Virus record (IMG/VR): IMGVR_UViG_3300032294_000871
Location: 1-30,172 of that record
Direction: 5' to 3' (one strand)
Origin: a virus
Length of the DNA: 30,172 nucleotides
Shown here in pieces: positions 7,992 through 14,386 of the stretch. A model generated the notes under the pieces. The model was not told where the DNA came from, did no database searches, and worked only from the letters and a program-made list of their open reading frames with translations. The position numbers and the translations under genes were made by a program. How positions within the stretch are numbered: the first letter of the stretch is position 1; the number at the start of each line of letters is the position of its first letter.

Positions 7992-8183
7992 TTATGCGTA
8001 TTGCTTTGCATCATCTGATGGCAAGATCATTTCAACAACGTCTTGCTCCAAATCGCACGTTGAAAACAAGAACTGTGCAAATGTGCGCTCTGCTGCTTGT
8101 TCCTTAGCTGTGTATTCATCTGATGCATCAACAGTGTGTACACGTCGGATGCTCAGTATGGTTGTTACTTCGTATTGTGGCAT
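7992..8183 (-). CDS. Small hypothetical protein (63 aa)
   Basis: ATG at 8183 lies one base after the stop of the upstream gene (TGACATG arrangement), the same spacing used by several genes here. The protein starts MPQYEVTTILSIRRVHTVDA and has an acidic helical middle (SDEYTAKEQAAERTFAQFLF). It has no membrane segment and no family I recognise. It is the last gene of the early block before the 219-base gap. A longer frame starting at 8306 would lie inside the upstream gene and is rejected. Confidence 0.65.
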   Translation of the reverse strand: MPQYEVTTILSIRRVHTVDASDEYTAKEQAAERTFAQFLFSTCDLEQDVVEMILPSDDAKQYA

Positions 8184-8184
8184 G

Positions 8185-8754
8185 TCATTTCCAGTATGAA
8201 TGAGCAATAGTTGCTGCTGGTGGGTATTTCTTGATCCATTGATCTGCCTTGACTTTCTCACGATGAACAGCAAGTACTTCGTTTGAAAAAGCAAGTGCTT
8301 CATCAAAGCTTTTAAACTTCTTTTGTTTGATCTCCATGACCTTCACACCCATATCAGTCTGCACCTTGCCAACTACGATCAATCTCCATTCTTGTCCATG
8401 ACGGTTGAATCGCATTGATTTGTTGTGCGCAATGATACCAGACCATATTGCAACGCATCTTTCGACGTGCTCAGATCCAAGTGCGTTGCGATCACCACAA
8501 CCAATCAGTGCATAGAAACGTTCTGCACTTGCACCAGTCTTCATCGACTGAATGCGATTGCGCTGTGCAAGTGTCATGATCTTGCGTGGTGTACGTGGTG
8601 GCCTTGCTGGTGGCGAGACTGTTGCAAACTTCACAGCAGAACCACCGTTGATGTACACTGGCGGTTTCTGTATTATCTCGACTGTCGGAATACCCAGCCA
8701 GTCAGCAATGATCTTGCGCCAGCCCGTGACTGGCTTTTTGTGCTTTGTGCTCAT
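8185..8754 (-). CDS. Hypothetical early protein (189 aa), basic
   Basis: ATG at 8754 has GGAG nine bases upstream; an in-frame ATG at 8769 has only a distant GGGG. The N-terminus contains WRKIIADWLGIPTVEIIQKP, followed by a Pro/Arg-rich linker (SPPARPPRTPRKIMTLAQRN) typical of a flexible, possibly nucleic-acid-binding, region. The C-terminal half is mixed alpha/beta (EWRLIVVGKVQTDMGVKVME). It follows the replication initiator gene, so a helper of replication is one possibility. I do not recognise the family. Confidence 0.75.
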   Translation of the reverse strand: MSTKHKKPVTGWRKIIADWLGIPTVEIIQKPPVYINGGSAVKFATVSPPARPPRTPRKIMTLAQRNRIQSMKTGASAERFYALIGCGDRNALGSEHVERCVAIWSGIIAHNKSMRFNRHGQEWRLIVVGKVQTDMGVKVMEIKQKKFKSFDEALAFSNEVLAVHREKVKADQWIKKYPPAATIAHSYWK

Positions 8755-8817
8755 TTGCACTTGCTCCATGTGTTGTGAATACCCCTATTACGCACAGAAA
8801 CGTGCGCTGTTGCGTTT

Positions 8818-9612
8818 TTATTCGTCTGGTGTCACTTTGGACAGGTACGCAGCTTTGAACGCGTCTACGTCCGTTTGTGACAGTTTCGGCCTATTCGCGA
8901 TTTCAACCACGTGTTTTGGCAATCCTTGCGGTGCTGTTCGTGCTTGCGTCGGTTGCTGCTGTGCAACACGATCGTTGAAACCCTTGCGCCAATTCCGTGC
9001 TGCTGCTTTCCAATCCTTCATCGGATTGCGTCCGACACGCCAGCCATTGGCTGTGTAGTAATCCGTGAACCGTTGCGCCTCTGATGCTGGCATGTTCAGT
9101 TCACCAAAGTACGCAATGCACTCTGAATCATCAACTGGCCTTGCGTGCGTGGTGCGCTTGCGCACACTACCAACATTCTTTTCTTCTGTCTTATTCTGTT
9201 CTGTTATGTTATGTAATAGCATTGCATTTGCATCTGATTTGCATTGCATTTGCATTGCATTTGCATCCCAGCGCTTTGCAGCTGCTTGCTTGCGTCTGGT
9301 GCTAACTTCATGGCGTGCCATGATGTTACGTTCAATGCGTTCACACTTCACTTCATCGTTGGCTGTCACTTCGAAAAGACCATGTTGCACGAACATGTGC
9401 AATGCTTGTTGTGCCTCTTGTTGTGACACTCGCATCACCACTTGCAATGAATCTGCAACATCAGCAGTGGTTGCATCTGGTGTGTAGTGCAGCATTTCGA
9501 CTACGTGCCAGTACATGCCATATGCACTTGCACCACCCTCACGAATCATGCGCATGATCTTCACATCACGTGTTGCGTGGTAATCGTGTGGAAACCACTC
9601 TTTCACTGCCAT
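8818..9612 (-). CDS. Replication initiator / helicase-loader-like protein (DUF4373-type N-terminus)
   Basis: The 264-aa protein has two recognisable parts. Residues 1-95 match the DUF4373 (Lin1244/Lin1753) pattern of phage and plasmid replication proteins: WFPHDYHATRDVKIMRMI, then GGASAYGMYWHVVEMLHYTP, a winged-helix-like fold. Residues about 165-220 resemble the C-terminal part of DnaT/lambda O-like replication proteins: TDYYTANGWRVGRNPMKDWK and AAARNWRKGF. The linker is Ala/Met/Asn-repetitive because its DNA carries an 11-bp repeat array (9212-9266), a candidate origin. It likely binds the origin and recruits the host replisome; no polymerase is encoded here. It overlaps the endonuclease gene by ten bases. 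Confidence 0.8.
   Translation of the reverse strand: MAVKEWFPHDYHATRDVKIMRMIREGGASAYGMYWHVVEMLHYTPDATTADVADSLQVVMRVSQQEAQQALHMFVQHGLFEVTANDEVKCERIERNIMARHEVSTRRKQAAAKRWDANAMQMQCKSDANAMLLHNITEQNKTEEKNVGSVRKRTTHARPVDDSECIAYFGELNMPASEAQRFTDYYTANGWRVGRNPMKDWKAAARNWRKGFNDRVAQQQPTQARTAPQGLPKHVVEIANRPKLSQTDVDAFKAAYLSKVTPDE
9212..9266. repeat. Iteron-like array: five 11-bp units inside the replication initiator gene
   Basis: The plus strand shows TGCATTTGCAT exactly at 9223-9233, 9245-9255 and 9256-9266, with diverged units CTGATTTGCAT (9234-9244) and TGTAATAGCAT (9212-9222). The units are contiguous with a period of 11, close to one helical turn and not a multiple of three, so the constraint is on DNA rather than protein. 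The neighbouring 9171-9219 is about 31% GC and pyrimidine-rich on the plus strand. Known lambdoid origins have iterons plus an AT-rich region inside the O gene. Confidence 0.6.
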
Positions 9613-9899
9613 TCCAGTGCCCTTCTGATCGTGTCAATTGTTTCCATCTTGCACAGCTGCTTGGGCTGGCATCTGATAATGCGCCAGCCCATGCATGCAG
9701 CTTCGTTGTACTTCTCCATGTCTTTCAGGAATCCAGCACCAGTTGTGTGCCTGCCACCGATCCACACACCACCTTCGACTTCCAACGCAACACGATGGTC
9801 AGCCCATGCGTAATCAAAACGCCAGCGACGTGTTGAATGGAAACGATGTTCAGTCAATGGCAGTGGTAACTTCTGCGCACGCAACAGTGCTGTGAACAT
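9603..9899 (-). CDS. Vsr/DUF559-like PD-(D/E)XK endonuclease (98 aa)
   Basis: The sequence reads RRWRFDYAWADHRVALEVEG, then GVWIGGRHTTGAGFLKDMEK and YNEAACMGWRIIRC, the pattern of a small phage family of Vsr-like restriction-fold nucleases. The Asp of FDYAW and the Glu of LEVEGG are the likely metal-binding residues. These proteins are often found in phage replication modules and may cut branched or mismatched DNA. ATG at 9899 follows the upstream stop by one base (TGACATG); ATG at 9914 is an alternative. It overlaps the initiator gene start by ten bases. Confidence 0.75.
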   Translation of the reverse strand: MFTALLRAQKLPLPLTEHRFHSTRRWRFDYAWADHRVALEVEGGVWIGGRHTTGAGFLKDMEKYNEAACMGWRIIRCQPKQLCKMETIDTIRRALEWQ

Positions 9900-9900
9900 G

Positions 9901-10227
9901 TCAGAATGGTGCATTGTCAAACTGTGGGTATGGGTTTGGTTGTGGTTGCGTTGCGTGCTTGGTGACACGCCATGCTTGCAAGCTATTCATCCATCCTTGT
10001 GTTCCGTCCTTGCGCTTGAAACCACGACCACGAACATCAAACACAACATCAACAAGATCACCAACACGCAAGTCATCCGCAATGCGCACGTTGTCTTGCA
10101 CAAGTTCAAATGATACTTCGTTTGGGTACTTGCCACTGTTGTTCAGCACGACAATCATGCGCTTTCGAAACGTGTCCGTGATCTGCTCAACTGCACCGAT
10201 GTGCACCAGTTCTCCATTGTATTCCAT
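9901..10227 (-). CDS. DUF3127 family protein, SSB-like (108 aa)
   Basis: The fold pattern resembles DUF3127, a family with an OB-fold-like single-strand binding profile: RKRMIVVLNNSGKYPNEVSF, the DDLRVGDLVDVVFDVRGRGF segment, and the closing NSLQAWRV. The C-terminus is Gln/Pro-rich and ends QFDNAPF, similar in style to the acidic, Phe-ending tips of SSB proteins. ATG at 10227 overlaps the upstream stop (TGATG) and has AAAGG upstream. Together with the Sak4-like ATPase and nuclease it makes up a recombination set. The family is fairly clear; single-strand binding is inferred. Confidence 0.8.
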   Translation of the reverse strand: MEYNGELVHIGAVEQITDTFRKRMIVVLNNSGKYPNEVSFELVQDNVRIADDLRVGDLVDVVFDVRGRGFKRKDGTQGWMNSLQAWRVTKHATQPQPNPYPQFDNAPF

Positions 10228-10430
10228 CACTTTGCCTTTCTTTGTGGTAAAACATCACGCAACACATCCAGTGCTGCCAGCCATTCAGCGTCTTTTCTTG
10301 TCAATCGTCCCATGTGCTCCATGATTGCAGCACGTTCAAACCATTCTTCGTACTGGCGTTCATTCATTCGTTCAACCAGCATCATAGTGCCAGTCTTTTC
10401 TTGGTAGTGTTCTGGGTTACGTTGCACCAT
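10227..10430 (-). CDS. Small hypothetical protein (67 aa)
   Basis: ATG at 10430 overlaps the end of the upstream HTH gene by 14 bases, the same kind of overlap as terS/terL. The protein is highly charged and helical (VERMNERQYEEWFERAAIME, then RKDAEWLAALDVLRDVLPQR). It has no membrane segment or known motif. Longer versions starting at 10523 lie inside the upstream gene and are not supported. Its end overlaps the DUF3127 gene start, so it is part of the same translational chain. Confidence 0.65.
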   Translation of the reverse strand: MVQRNPEHYQEKTGTMMLVERMNERQYEEWFERAAIMEHMGRLTRKDAEWLAALDVLRDVLPQRKAK

Positions 10431-10638
10431 TGTCTTCAATCCAGTATATAGCATGATGTGCACCGTTGCTTGTCTTGCGCCTGTCAGACTTGATTGCGTG
10501 CCCTTGCTTGCGCAGTTCAGCAATGCGTGCTGCCAATCGCATGCATCCGAATCTATATAGCGCCTCTTGTGGTGTCAAGTGCAAACCACTCTGCATGAAG
10601 CGCAAGATGCGTTCGTTTTGTGTTTCGCCAGTGTTCAT
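10417..10638 (-). CDS. Small winged-helix / HTH protein (HTH_39-like, 73 aa)
   Basis: ATG at 10638 has AAAGG eight bases upstream and forms ATGA with the stop of the upstream small membrane protein. The sequence QNERILRFMQSGLHLTPQEA and LYRFGCMRLAARIAELRKQG follows the helix-turn-helix family found in many phages (HTH_39-like), ending in a beta wing HAIYWIEDN. Probably DNA-binding, either regulatory or linked to replication. Target unknown. Confidence 0.8.
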   Translation of the reverse strand: MNTGETQNERILRFMQSGLHLTPQEALYRFGCMRLAARIAELRKQGHAIKSDRRKTSNGAHHAIYWIEDNGAT

Positions 10639-10754
10639 AGATGCTGCCTTTGTTCTTTGTAAAGAAACCAAACCACGATGAACAAAATGCTTGTTGAAAG
10701 TATTGCCATGACAGTTGCAACGTATGCCAAAATCACTTGCACGTATTCACTCAT
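10635..10754 (-). CDS. Small single-pass membrane protein (39 aa)
   Basis: ATG at 10754 and the stop both make ATGA overlaps with neighbouring genes, which supports this tiny gene. It consists of a short polar start (MSEYVQ), a hydrophobic stretch of about 25 residues (VILAYVATVMAILSTSILFI followed by VVWF) and a positively charged tail. It would be an inner-membrane protein with the basic end in the cytoplasm. Function unknown; host takeover or superinfection roles are possible guesses only. Confidence 0.7.
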   Translation of the reverse strand: MSEYVQVILAYVATVMAILSTSILFIVVWFLYKEQRQHL

Positions 10755-11041
10755 AGCTGCCTCGTTTCGGCTTTGGCGATGGCGGCGAATGCTAAGTCCC
10801 ACGCTGCGTTTTCCTCGTCGCTTGGATCTGTACAACTGCACCCACCCCAACACTGCGAACGCAATGCCTTCAACGCTTCCAGCATCTCAGGCGCGGCGGC
10901 GATGAGACTGCGATTGGGTTCGGTTATGGCGTAGATGTCGCATCCAACTATCTCGTTGTTGGAATCAACAATCGAAAAGACATGATTGGCATGTTGCACC
11001 CATCGCCACGGTCCTGGCGTGTGCTTCGGTGCGTCGCTCAT
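10751..11041 (-). CDS. HTPGPW-family phage protein, paralogue of the next gene (96 aa)
   Basis: The protein has the pattern KHTPGPWRW at the start, a middle region naming ITEPNRSLIAAAPEMLEALK, and AFAAIAKAE near the end. Small phage proteins with HTPGPW...LIAAAPELLEAL are very common, but their function is unknown. ATGA overlaps link it to both neighbours. Its DNA is visibly richer in GC (GGCGCGGCGGCGATG) than the surroundings, which suggests recent acquisition. Six cysteine-containing positions near CWGGCSCTDP are a local insertion relative to the paralogue. Confidence 0.85.
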   Translation of the reverse strand: MSDAPKHTPGPWRWVQHANHVFSIVDSNNEIVGCDIYAITEPNRSLIAAAPEMLEALKALRSQCWGGCSCTDPSDEENAAWDLAFAAIAKAETRQL

Positions 11042-11352
11042 TCCTGCCTCCCTTCGGCTTTGGCGATGGCGGCTTCTGCAAAAGCGATTCTGCCGTCTTC
11101 GTCGAAGTGGTCGCTGTTGTCCATCTCGTAGGCAATGGCCGACGGGAGAATGCGCTTCAACGCCTCCAGCATCTCAGGTGCTGCTGCGATCAATTTCCAG
11201 TCCTCAGGTCGCAAATTGATCCTGTTGGAATAGCCTGCAGCCTGCAGTAGAATGTAGCCCATACGTTCTGGATATGTAAGATTCCAGATACCAAATGTGC
11301 CGTCATACCAAGCTACCCACGGCCCTGGCGTGTGCTTTGGTGTGTCGTTCAT
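11038..11352 (-). CDS. HTPGPW-family phage protein, paralogue (104 aa)
   Basis: ATG at 11352 follows the upstream stop by two bases and has TGGGG upstream. It shares KHTPGPW, KLIAAAPEMLEALKRIL and EAAIAKAEGRQ with the neighbouring 96-aa gene. Their 3-prime ends also share a near-identical DNA stretch (CGGCTTTGGCGATGGCGGC on the plus strand), which shows a tandem duplication or parallel acquisition. The family function is unknown. Overlaps its paralogue by ATGA. Confidence 0.85.
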   Translation of the reverse strand: MNDTPKHTPGPWVAWYDGTFGIWNLTYPERMGYILLQAAGYSNRINLRPEDWKLIAAAPEMLEALKRILPSAIAYEMDNSDHFDEDGRIAFAEAAIAKAEGRQE

Positions 11353-11354
11353 GA

Positions 11355-11774
11355 TCAACCCCACTGAAAAATAAAGAATGGTTCACGCATGTTCAGTGCT
11401 GGCCCATAGATAGCCCACACACGTTGCACATCACGTCTTGCTTGCTCTGCATGATACTTCGCATTGCGCTCTTGCTGTTCCAATCGTGATCGGTGTTCTG
11501 CCTCTGCACGCAATACCTCTTGTTTCAAGAATGCATCTTTGGCCTTGCGAATCTCTGCATGCATCACTTGTGCATGTGCAATCGCCATGCGTTGTACTGC
11601 GAGAAACTCCAATGGCGTGCGCACATAGAACTTCGTTGTGACATCCTTGCGTTCGCCATCGCGATTGTACCGAAAGTGAACAACAAAGTATGGGTTGCAA
11701 CTTGCTGACACATACAGAATCACGTTGCGTGCTGCTCTGTACTTGCCAGCCTTCAATGGCAGTGCTTTGATCAT
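11355..11774 (-). CDS. Hypothetical protein with long charged helix (139 aa)
   Basis: The first 60 residues (LKAGKYRAARNVILYVSASC, YFVVHFRYNRDGERKDVTTK) form a beta-rich domain with a faint likeness to the arm-binding domain of tyrosine integrases, but no catalytic integrase domain exists here, so I do not call it one. Residues 75-125 are a charged, Ala/Glu/Arg/Gln-rich helix, probably a coiled coil. ATG at 11774 makes an ATGA overlap with the upstream gene. Function unknown; DNA binding is possible. Confidence 0.7.
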   Translation of the reverse strand: MIKALPLKAGKYRAARNVILYVSASCNPYFVVHFRYNRDGERKDVTTKFYVRTPLEFLAVQRMAIAHAQVMHAEIRKAKDAFLKQEVLRAEAEHRSRLEQQERNAKYHAEQARRDVQRVWAIYGPALNMREPFFIFQWG

Positions 11775-12001
11775 AGCGCACCACCTTCTGATTTGCGCAT
11801 CATGCGTTCGTGCATTTCATCTTGCAATGATGATATATATGCAAGAAACTGCTGTGCATCCTTTGCTGTGCACATGTCGCGCATTGCCAGCTGGCAAACC
11901 AGTGCAGCAATCATTGGCACAATGTCGCGATCTGCCAACGTGCTTGTGATGTGCAATAGTACTTGCGCATCATTGTCTGCTTGTGCCTTGTCATAGTGCA
12001 T
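11771..12001 (-). CDS. Small hypothetical helical protein (76 aa)
   Basis: ATG at 12001 has GGAG seven bases upstream; an ATG two codons earlier at 12007 is too close to it. The protein is helical with short hydrophobic stretches (IVPMIAALVCQLAMRDM, AKDAQQFLAYISSLQDEM), not long enough for a clear membrane segment. It overlaps the end of the nuclease gene and the start of the next gene (ATGA). No family recognised. Confidence 0.65.
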   Translation of the reverse strand: MHYDKAQADNDAQVLLHITSTLADRDIVPMIAALVCQLAMRDMCTAKDAQQFLAYISSLQDEMHERMMRKSEGGAL

Positions 12002-12653
12002 TGTCATTCTCCACTGTTGTTGTGTGTTGATCTTTCAAATCCCAGATGCCATGCTGCATGCAATAGTTGTGCAGCTGCATCACGTTGCGTTGTACTTCAT
12101 CTTGCATGCCTTCGTATGCATCGCATTGCACAACCTCTTGATTGGCAATTGCATACACACCGTTGGATTCAACCCACTGATGTATGACAAAGTAGAATGT
12201 GCTTGCTGAGAACAGCCACAAATAGCAACGCCATTGCATTGATTCTTGGTACGACTGAATCTTGCGTTCAGTGATACTGCCAAGTGTTGTCTTAAAATCA
12301 ACAATCGTTGTTCCAATTACAGCGTCTGCTGTACCACGCAATGCAACAATGCTTGCATCATCTTCATGGACAACACGTGCTGCTGGCATTTCAAGCAGTG
12401 CATCATTGCCAATCAGTTCACAGCAGTGTTGTAGACTTTCCAGATCATATCTGTCTGCAATGTTCTCTGGTTGTTGATTCGCATGTGTCTGTTCAATCAA
12501 CTTGTGAATGGTCGTGCCAAACTCCATTGCTTCGTTGGTCTCTGTTGTTCCAAGTATGGATGCAACAAGATCGTCGTGCGTTGTCCATTCATCGTTGCAG
12601 AAGCGTCGCCACTTCTCCACTTGCGTTGCACGGTAGATATATGTTTGCTTCAT
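11991..12653 (-). CDS. Cas4/RecB-like PD-(D/E)XK exonuclease (220 aa)
   Basis: Motifs in order match the RecB/Cas4-type nuclease fold: a conserved His in FGTTIHKLIE (His50), the first metal ligand in LRGTADAVIG (Asp110), the D-x-K core in IVDFKTTLG (Asp119, Lys121), and the helix motif QWRCYLW (Gln140, Tyr144, the QxxxY signature). It probably resects linear DNA to make single strands for annealing. It neighbours a Sak4-like ATPase two genes upstream, a pairing that fits phage recombination modules. ATG at 12653 makes an ATGA overlap. No iron-sulphur cysteine cluster of the Cas4 type is evident. Confidence 0.82.
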   Translation of the reverse strand: MKQTYIYRATQVEKWRRFCNDEWTTHDDLVASILGTTETNEAMEFGTTIHKLIEQTHANQQPENIADRYDLESLQHCCELIGNDALLEMPAARVVHEDDASIVALRGTADAVIGTTIVDFKTTLGSITERKIQSYQESMQWRCYLWLFSASTFYFVIHQWVESNGVYAIANQEVVQCDAYEGMQDEVQRNVMQLHNYCMQHGIWDLKDQHTTTVENDNAL

Positions 12654-12967
12654 CGCTGCACCTCATTGTATAAGTCTGCAATGAATTGTGCAGAACGCGA
12701 TGCCTCGTATGGCAAACCTCGTGGCAGAACGCCAATCGGCTTGCCATTGTCGTACATATTCCAAACGTGCAAATTGCTGTTCCAAGAAACTGTGTACCTT
12801 GCTGGCTTGACGTAGGGGGCTGGCTTTGTGATAGGCTGCCACGGTGTGCCGAGCTGTACACCTTCGTATGACCACGTCATCACGTTGTAATTGTAGAATA
12901 TCCAAACGCTACCATCTGAAAGCGCATCCTCTGCCGTCGGCAGTCGGTCGGTAATCCATTCACTCAT
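12650..12967 (-). CDS. DUF551-like small phage protein (105 aa)
   Basis: The N-terminus MSEWITDRLPTAEDALSDGS and the TPWQPITKPAPYV segment follow the DUF551 pattern (W-I-x-x-x-x-RLP ... W-x-P), widespread in phages with unknown role. The middle is aromatic-rich (WIFYNYNVMTWSYEG). ATGA overlaps link it to the Sak4-like gene upstream and the nuclease gene downstream, so it is translated with the recombination genes, though nothing shows it takes part. Confidence 0.75.
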   Translation of the reverse strand: MSEWITDRLPTAEDALSDGSVWIFYNYNVMTWSYEGVQLGTPWQPITKPAPYVKPARYTVSWNSNLHVWNMYDNGKPIGVLPRGLPYEASRSAQFIADLYNEVQR

Positions 12968-13875
12968 GGCTGCACCATAAACAACTGTTCTTTCTTTGCG
13001 TAGTGCCAGCCGTGGTACTTCGCATGCTTGCTCACCAGTGCACGCATCTGTGTTTTGACAGTCTCTGGTGCATTGTGCAGCTGTGCAACAAGTTCATTCA
13101 ATGCTTCTGGCGTGATGCAGTCATGCAACTGCGCACGATACTGTGCAAGCATTGCCATCACAATGTCGTGTTCATCACTCTGCTTGCCAAATGCATCAAT
13201 CATGCGATCAATCAACTGTGCACCAAACTGCTTGTTGTCATCAAGATTGTCAACTGCAACCACACCCAATCGTGCACTGTCTTTGCCAAAGTAGTCACCA
13301 GTAGGAGCAAAGCCAATGACGCGCTGGCTCGCATCATTCAGATATGCAAAGCCAACGAAGTCTGCTTGCTTCAACACAAGACCGTATGAACTGCCTTGTA
13401 TGTCAGGGCGCTTGCGTACGTTGTCTCCTTCGCGCTCTTCTTTATGGTGCGCAATCATCACCACATTCTTGCCAGCAATGTTCAGCTTTTTGAACCATGC
13501 ACTAAACACTGCTTTCAACTCTCCCCATCCTTGCATTGTCAATGTACCTTTTGCAGTGCCCATCTTTGGATTCTGCTGTATAATGTACGTTGCCATGTAG
13601 TCAAGAGCACTCCCAACGGTGTCAATCACAATCGTGTCGTAGTCATTCAGCATCGTGTTCATCACGTCTTGCACATCTGCCCAGCTGTCAACACGTACTG
13701 TCGTGCCCAGAACTGACTGCATAGAACGGTGCGCACCACCATCAAAGTCAATCACAAGTGGATTGCGCATCGTGTAACACACTGATGTTTTACCAGTACT
13801 TGGTTGTCCGTAGATCAGCACATTGATTGTGCCCACTGGCACGCGTTCACCTTGCTTTGTGATATGTATTGCCAT
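12964..13875 (-). CDS. Sak4-type RecA-like ATPase (AAA_24), single-strand annealing/recombination (303 aa)
   Basis: ATG at 13875 follows the upstream stop by one base, with GGGGAG as ribosome binding site. The Walker A motif is YGQPSTGKTS (residues 22-31), followed by NPLVIDFDGGAHR, a signature of Sak4-like phage proteins. Walker B is DTIVIDTVGS (81-89), and a sensor-like VVMIAHHKEE follows. The insertion RKRPDIQGSSYGLVLKQAD is typical of this family. Sak4 proteins are RecA-core ATPases that promote annealing with an SSB partner; the DUF3127 protein may be that partner. Recombination function is inferred from the family. Confidence 0.85.
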   Translation of the reverse strand: MAIHITKQGERVPVGTINVLIYGQPSTGKTSVCYTMRNPLVIDFDGGAHRSMQSVLGTTVRVDSWADVQDVMNTMLNDYDTIVIDTVGSALDYMATYIIQQNPKMGTAKGTLTMQGWGELKAVFSAWFKKLNIAGKNVVMIAHHKEEREGDNVRKRPDIQGSSYGLVLKQADFVGFAYLNDASQRVIGFAPTGDYFGKDSARLGVVAVDNLDDNKQFGAQLIDRMIDAFGKQSDEHDIVMAMLAQYRAQLHDCITPEALNELVAQLHNAPETVKTQMRALVSKHAKYHGWHYAKKEQLFMVQP

Positions 13876-13876
13876 G

Positions 13877-14086
13877 TCAGAAGCTCCCCAAAATGTTGAC
13901 TGATGGTTTGATCTCTGGATCTGGTGATGCTGCAATAGCCCACAATGATGCAGCGCAAAGAATTGCAACGACCAGTGCTGCAAAGTATGTCAGGGCTTTG
14001 TCTGTGCCTTCAATTTCTGGTGCAATGCGAAGCCCCCTCTTGCCTTGTGCATCCTTGATGATGCGAATATCTACCCCGATTTTCAT
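13877..14086 (-). CDS. Small single-pass membrane protein (69 aa)
   Basis: ATG at 14086 has AAGGG eight bases upstream; ATG at 14092 (ATGA overlap) is an alternative but too close to that site. The first 40 residues are polar and charged (MKIGVDIRIIKDAQGKRGLR), then comes one clear membrane helix (YFAALVVAILCAASLWAIAA) and a short tail. Function unknown. It precedes the Sak4-like gene by one base. Confidence 0.7.
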   Translation of the reverse strand: MKIGVDIRIIKDAQGKRGLRIAPEIEGTDKALTYFAALVVAILCAASLWAIAASPDPEIKPSVNILGSF

Positions 14087-14088
14087 TG

Positions 14089-14274
14089 TCATATCCCTTG
14101 AATGTTGATTGCCTTGTGTTGTGCTTGCTCTTGCTCTTGCTGTTGCGTGTATGCTTGCACGATCAGTCTTTCAATCGCGTGCGATCGGCTTCGCAACTGC
14201 TGTTGTGCAATCGCTGTCAGCATCTGCTGTGCTTCTGGTGATAGTGTGACTGTTGTTGTGATTCGCTTTGCCAT
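14089..14274 (-). CDS. Ribbon-helix-helix DNA-binding protein (61 aa)
   Basis: The sequence AKRITTTVTLSPEAQQMLTA then IAQQQLRSRSHAIERLIVQA is the Arc/MetJ/CopG pattern: one beta strand (ITTTVTLS) and two helices joined by RSRSHAI. The C-terminus is Gln/Glu-rich. Such proteins dimerise and bind palindromic operators in the major groove. ATG at 14274 has GGAG nine bases upstream. It is the only good candidate here for the protein that binds the palindrome at 15248-15277, which would make it an early-promoter autoregulator; this is inference. Confidence 0.8.
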   Translation of the reverse strand: MAKRITTTVTLSPEAQQMLTAIAQQQLRSRSHAIERLIVQAYTQQQEQEQAQHKAINIQGI

Positions 14275-14386
14275 TGGCAATGCTCCGTAGATATGAATGA
14301 ATAGTGTTGATTGCTGCAACGTACGTTGCACCACTTGCTTCAACTCGTTTGCCTTGGTGATACGTGTGCACGTGGTATGTCTTCAT
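14171..14386 (-). CDS. Small hypothetical protein overlapping the RHH gene (71 aa)
   Basis: ATG at 14386 makes a clean ATGA with the stop of the upstream gene and is preceded by ACGGTGCAATC, a diverged form of the leader seen before other genes here. The first 38 residues (MKTYHVHTYHQGKRVEASGA, TYVAAINTIHSYLRSI) look natural. The remaining part overlaps the RHH gene by about 100 bases in another frame and is Thr/Asp/Ala-rich, less protein-like. Either the overlap is real or the gene has lost its original end. Function unknown. Confidence 0.5.
   Translation of the reverse strand: MKTYHVHTYHQGKRVEASGATYVAAINTIHSYLRSIANGKANHNNSHTITRSTADADSDCTTAVAKPIARD

Noticed and set aside
9219-9266. CRISPR array
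   Set aside because: The units are contiguous 11-mers without spacers and lie inside a coding gene; iterons explain them better.
11355-11774. Integrase arm-binding domain, as evidence of a temperate phage
   Set aside because: Only a faint pattern likeness in the first 60 residues; no catalytic Arg/His/Tyr integrase domain anywhere and no attachment-site-like repeat.
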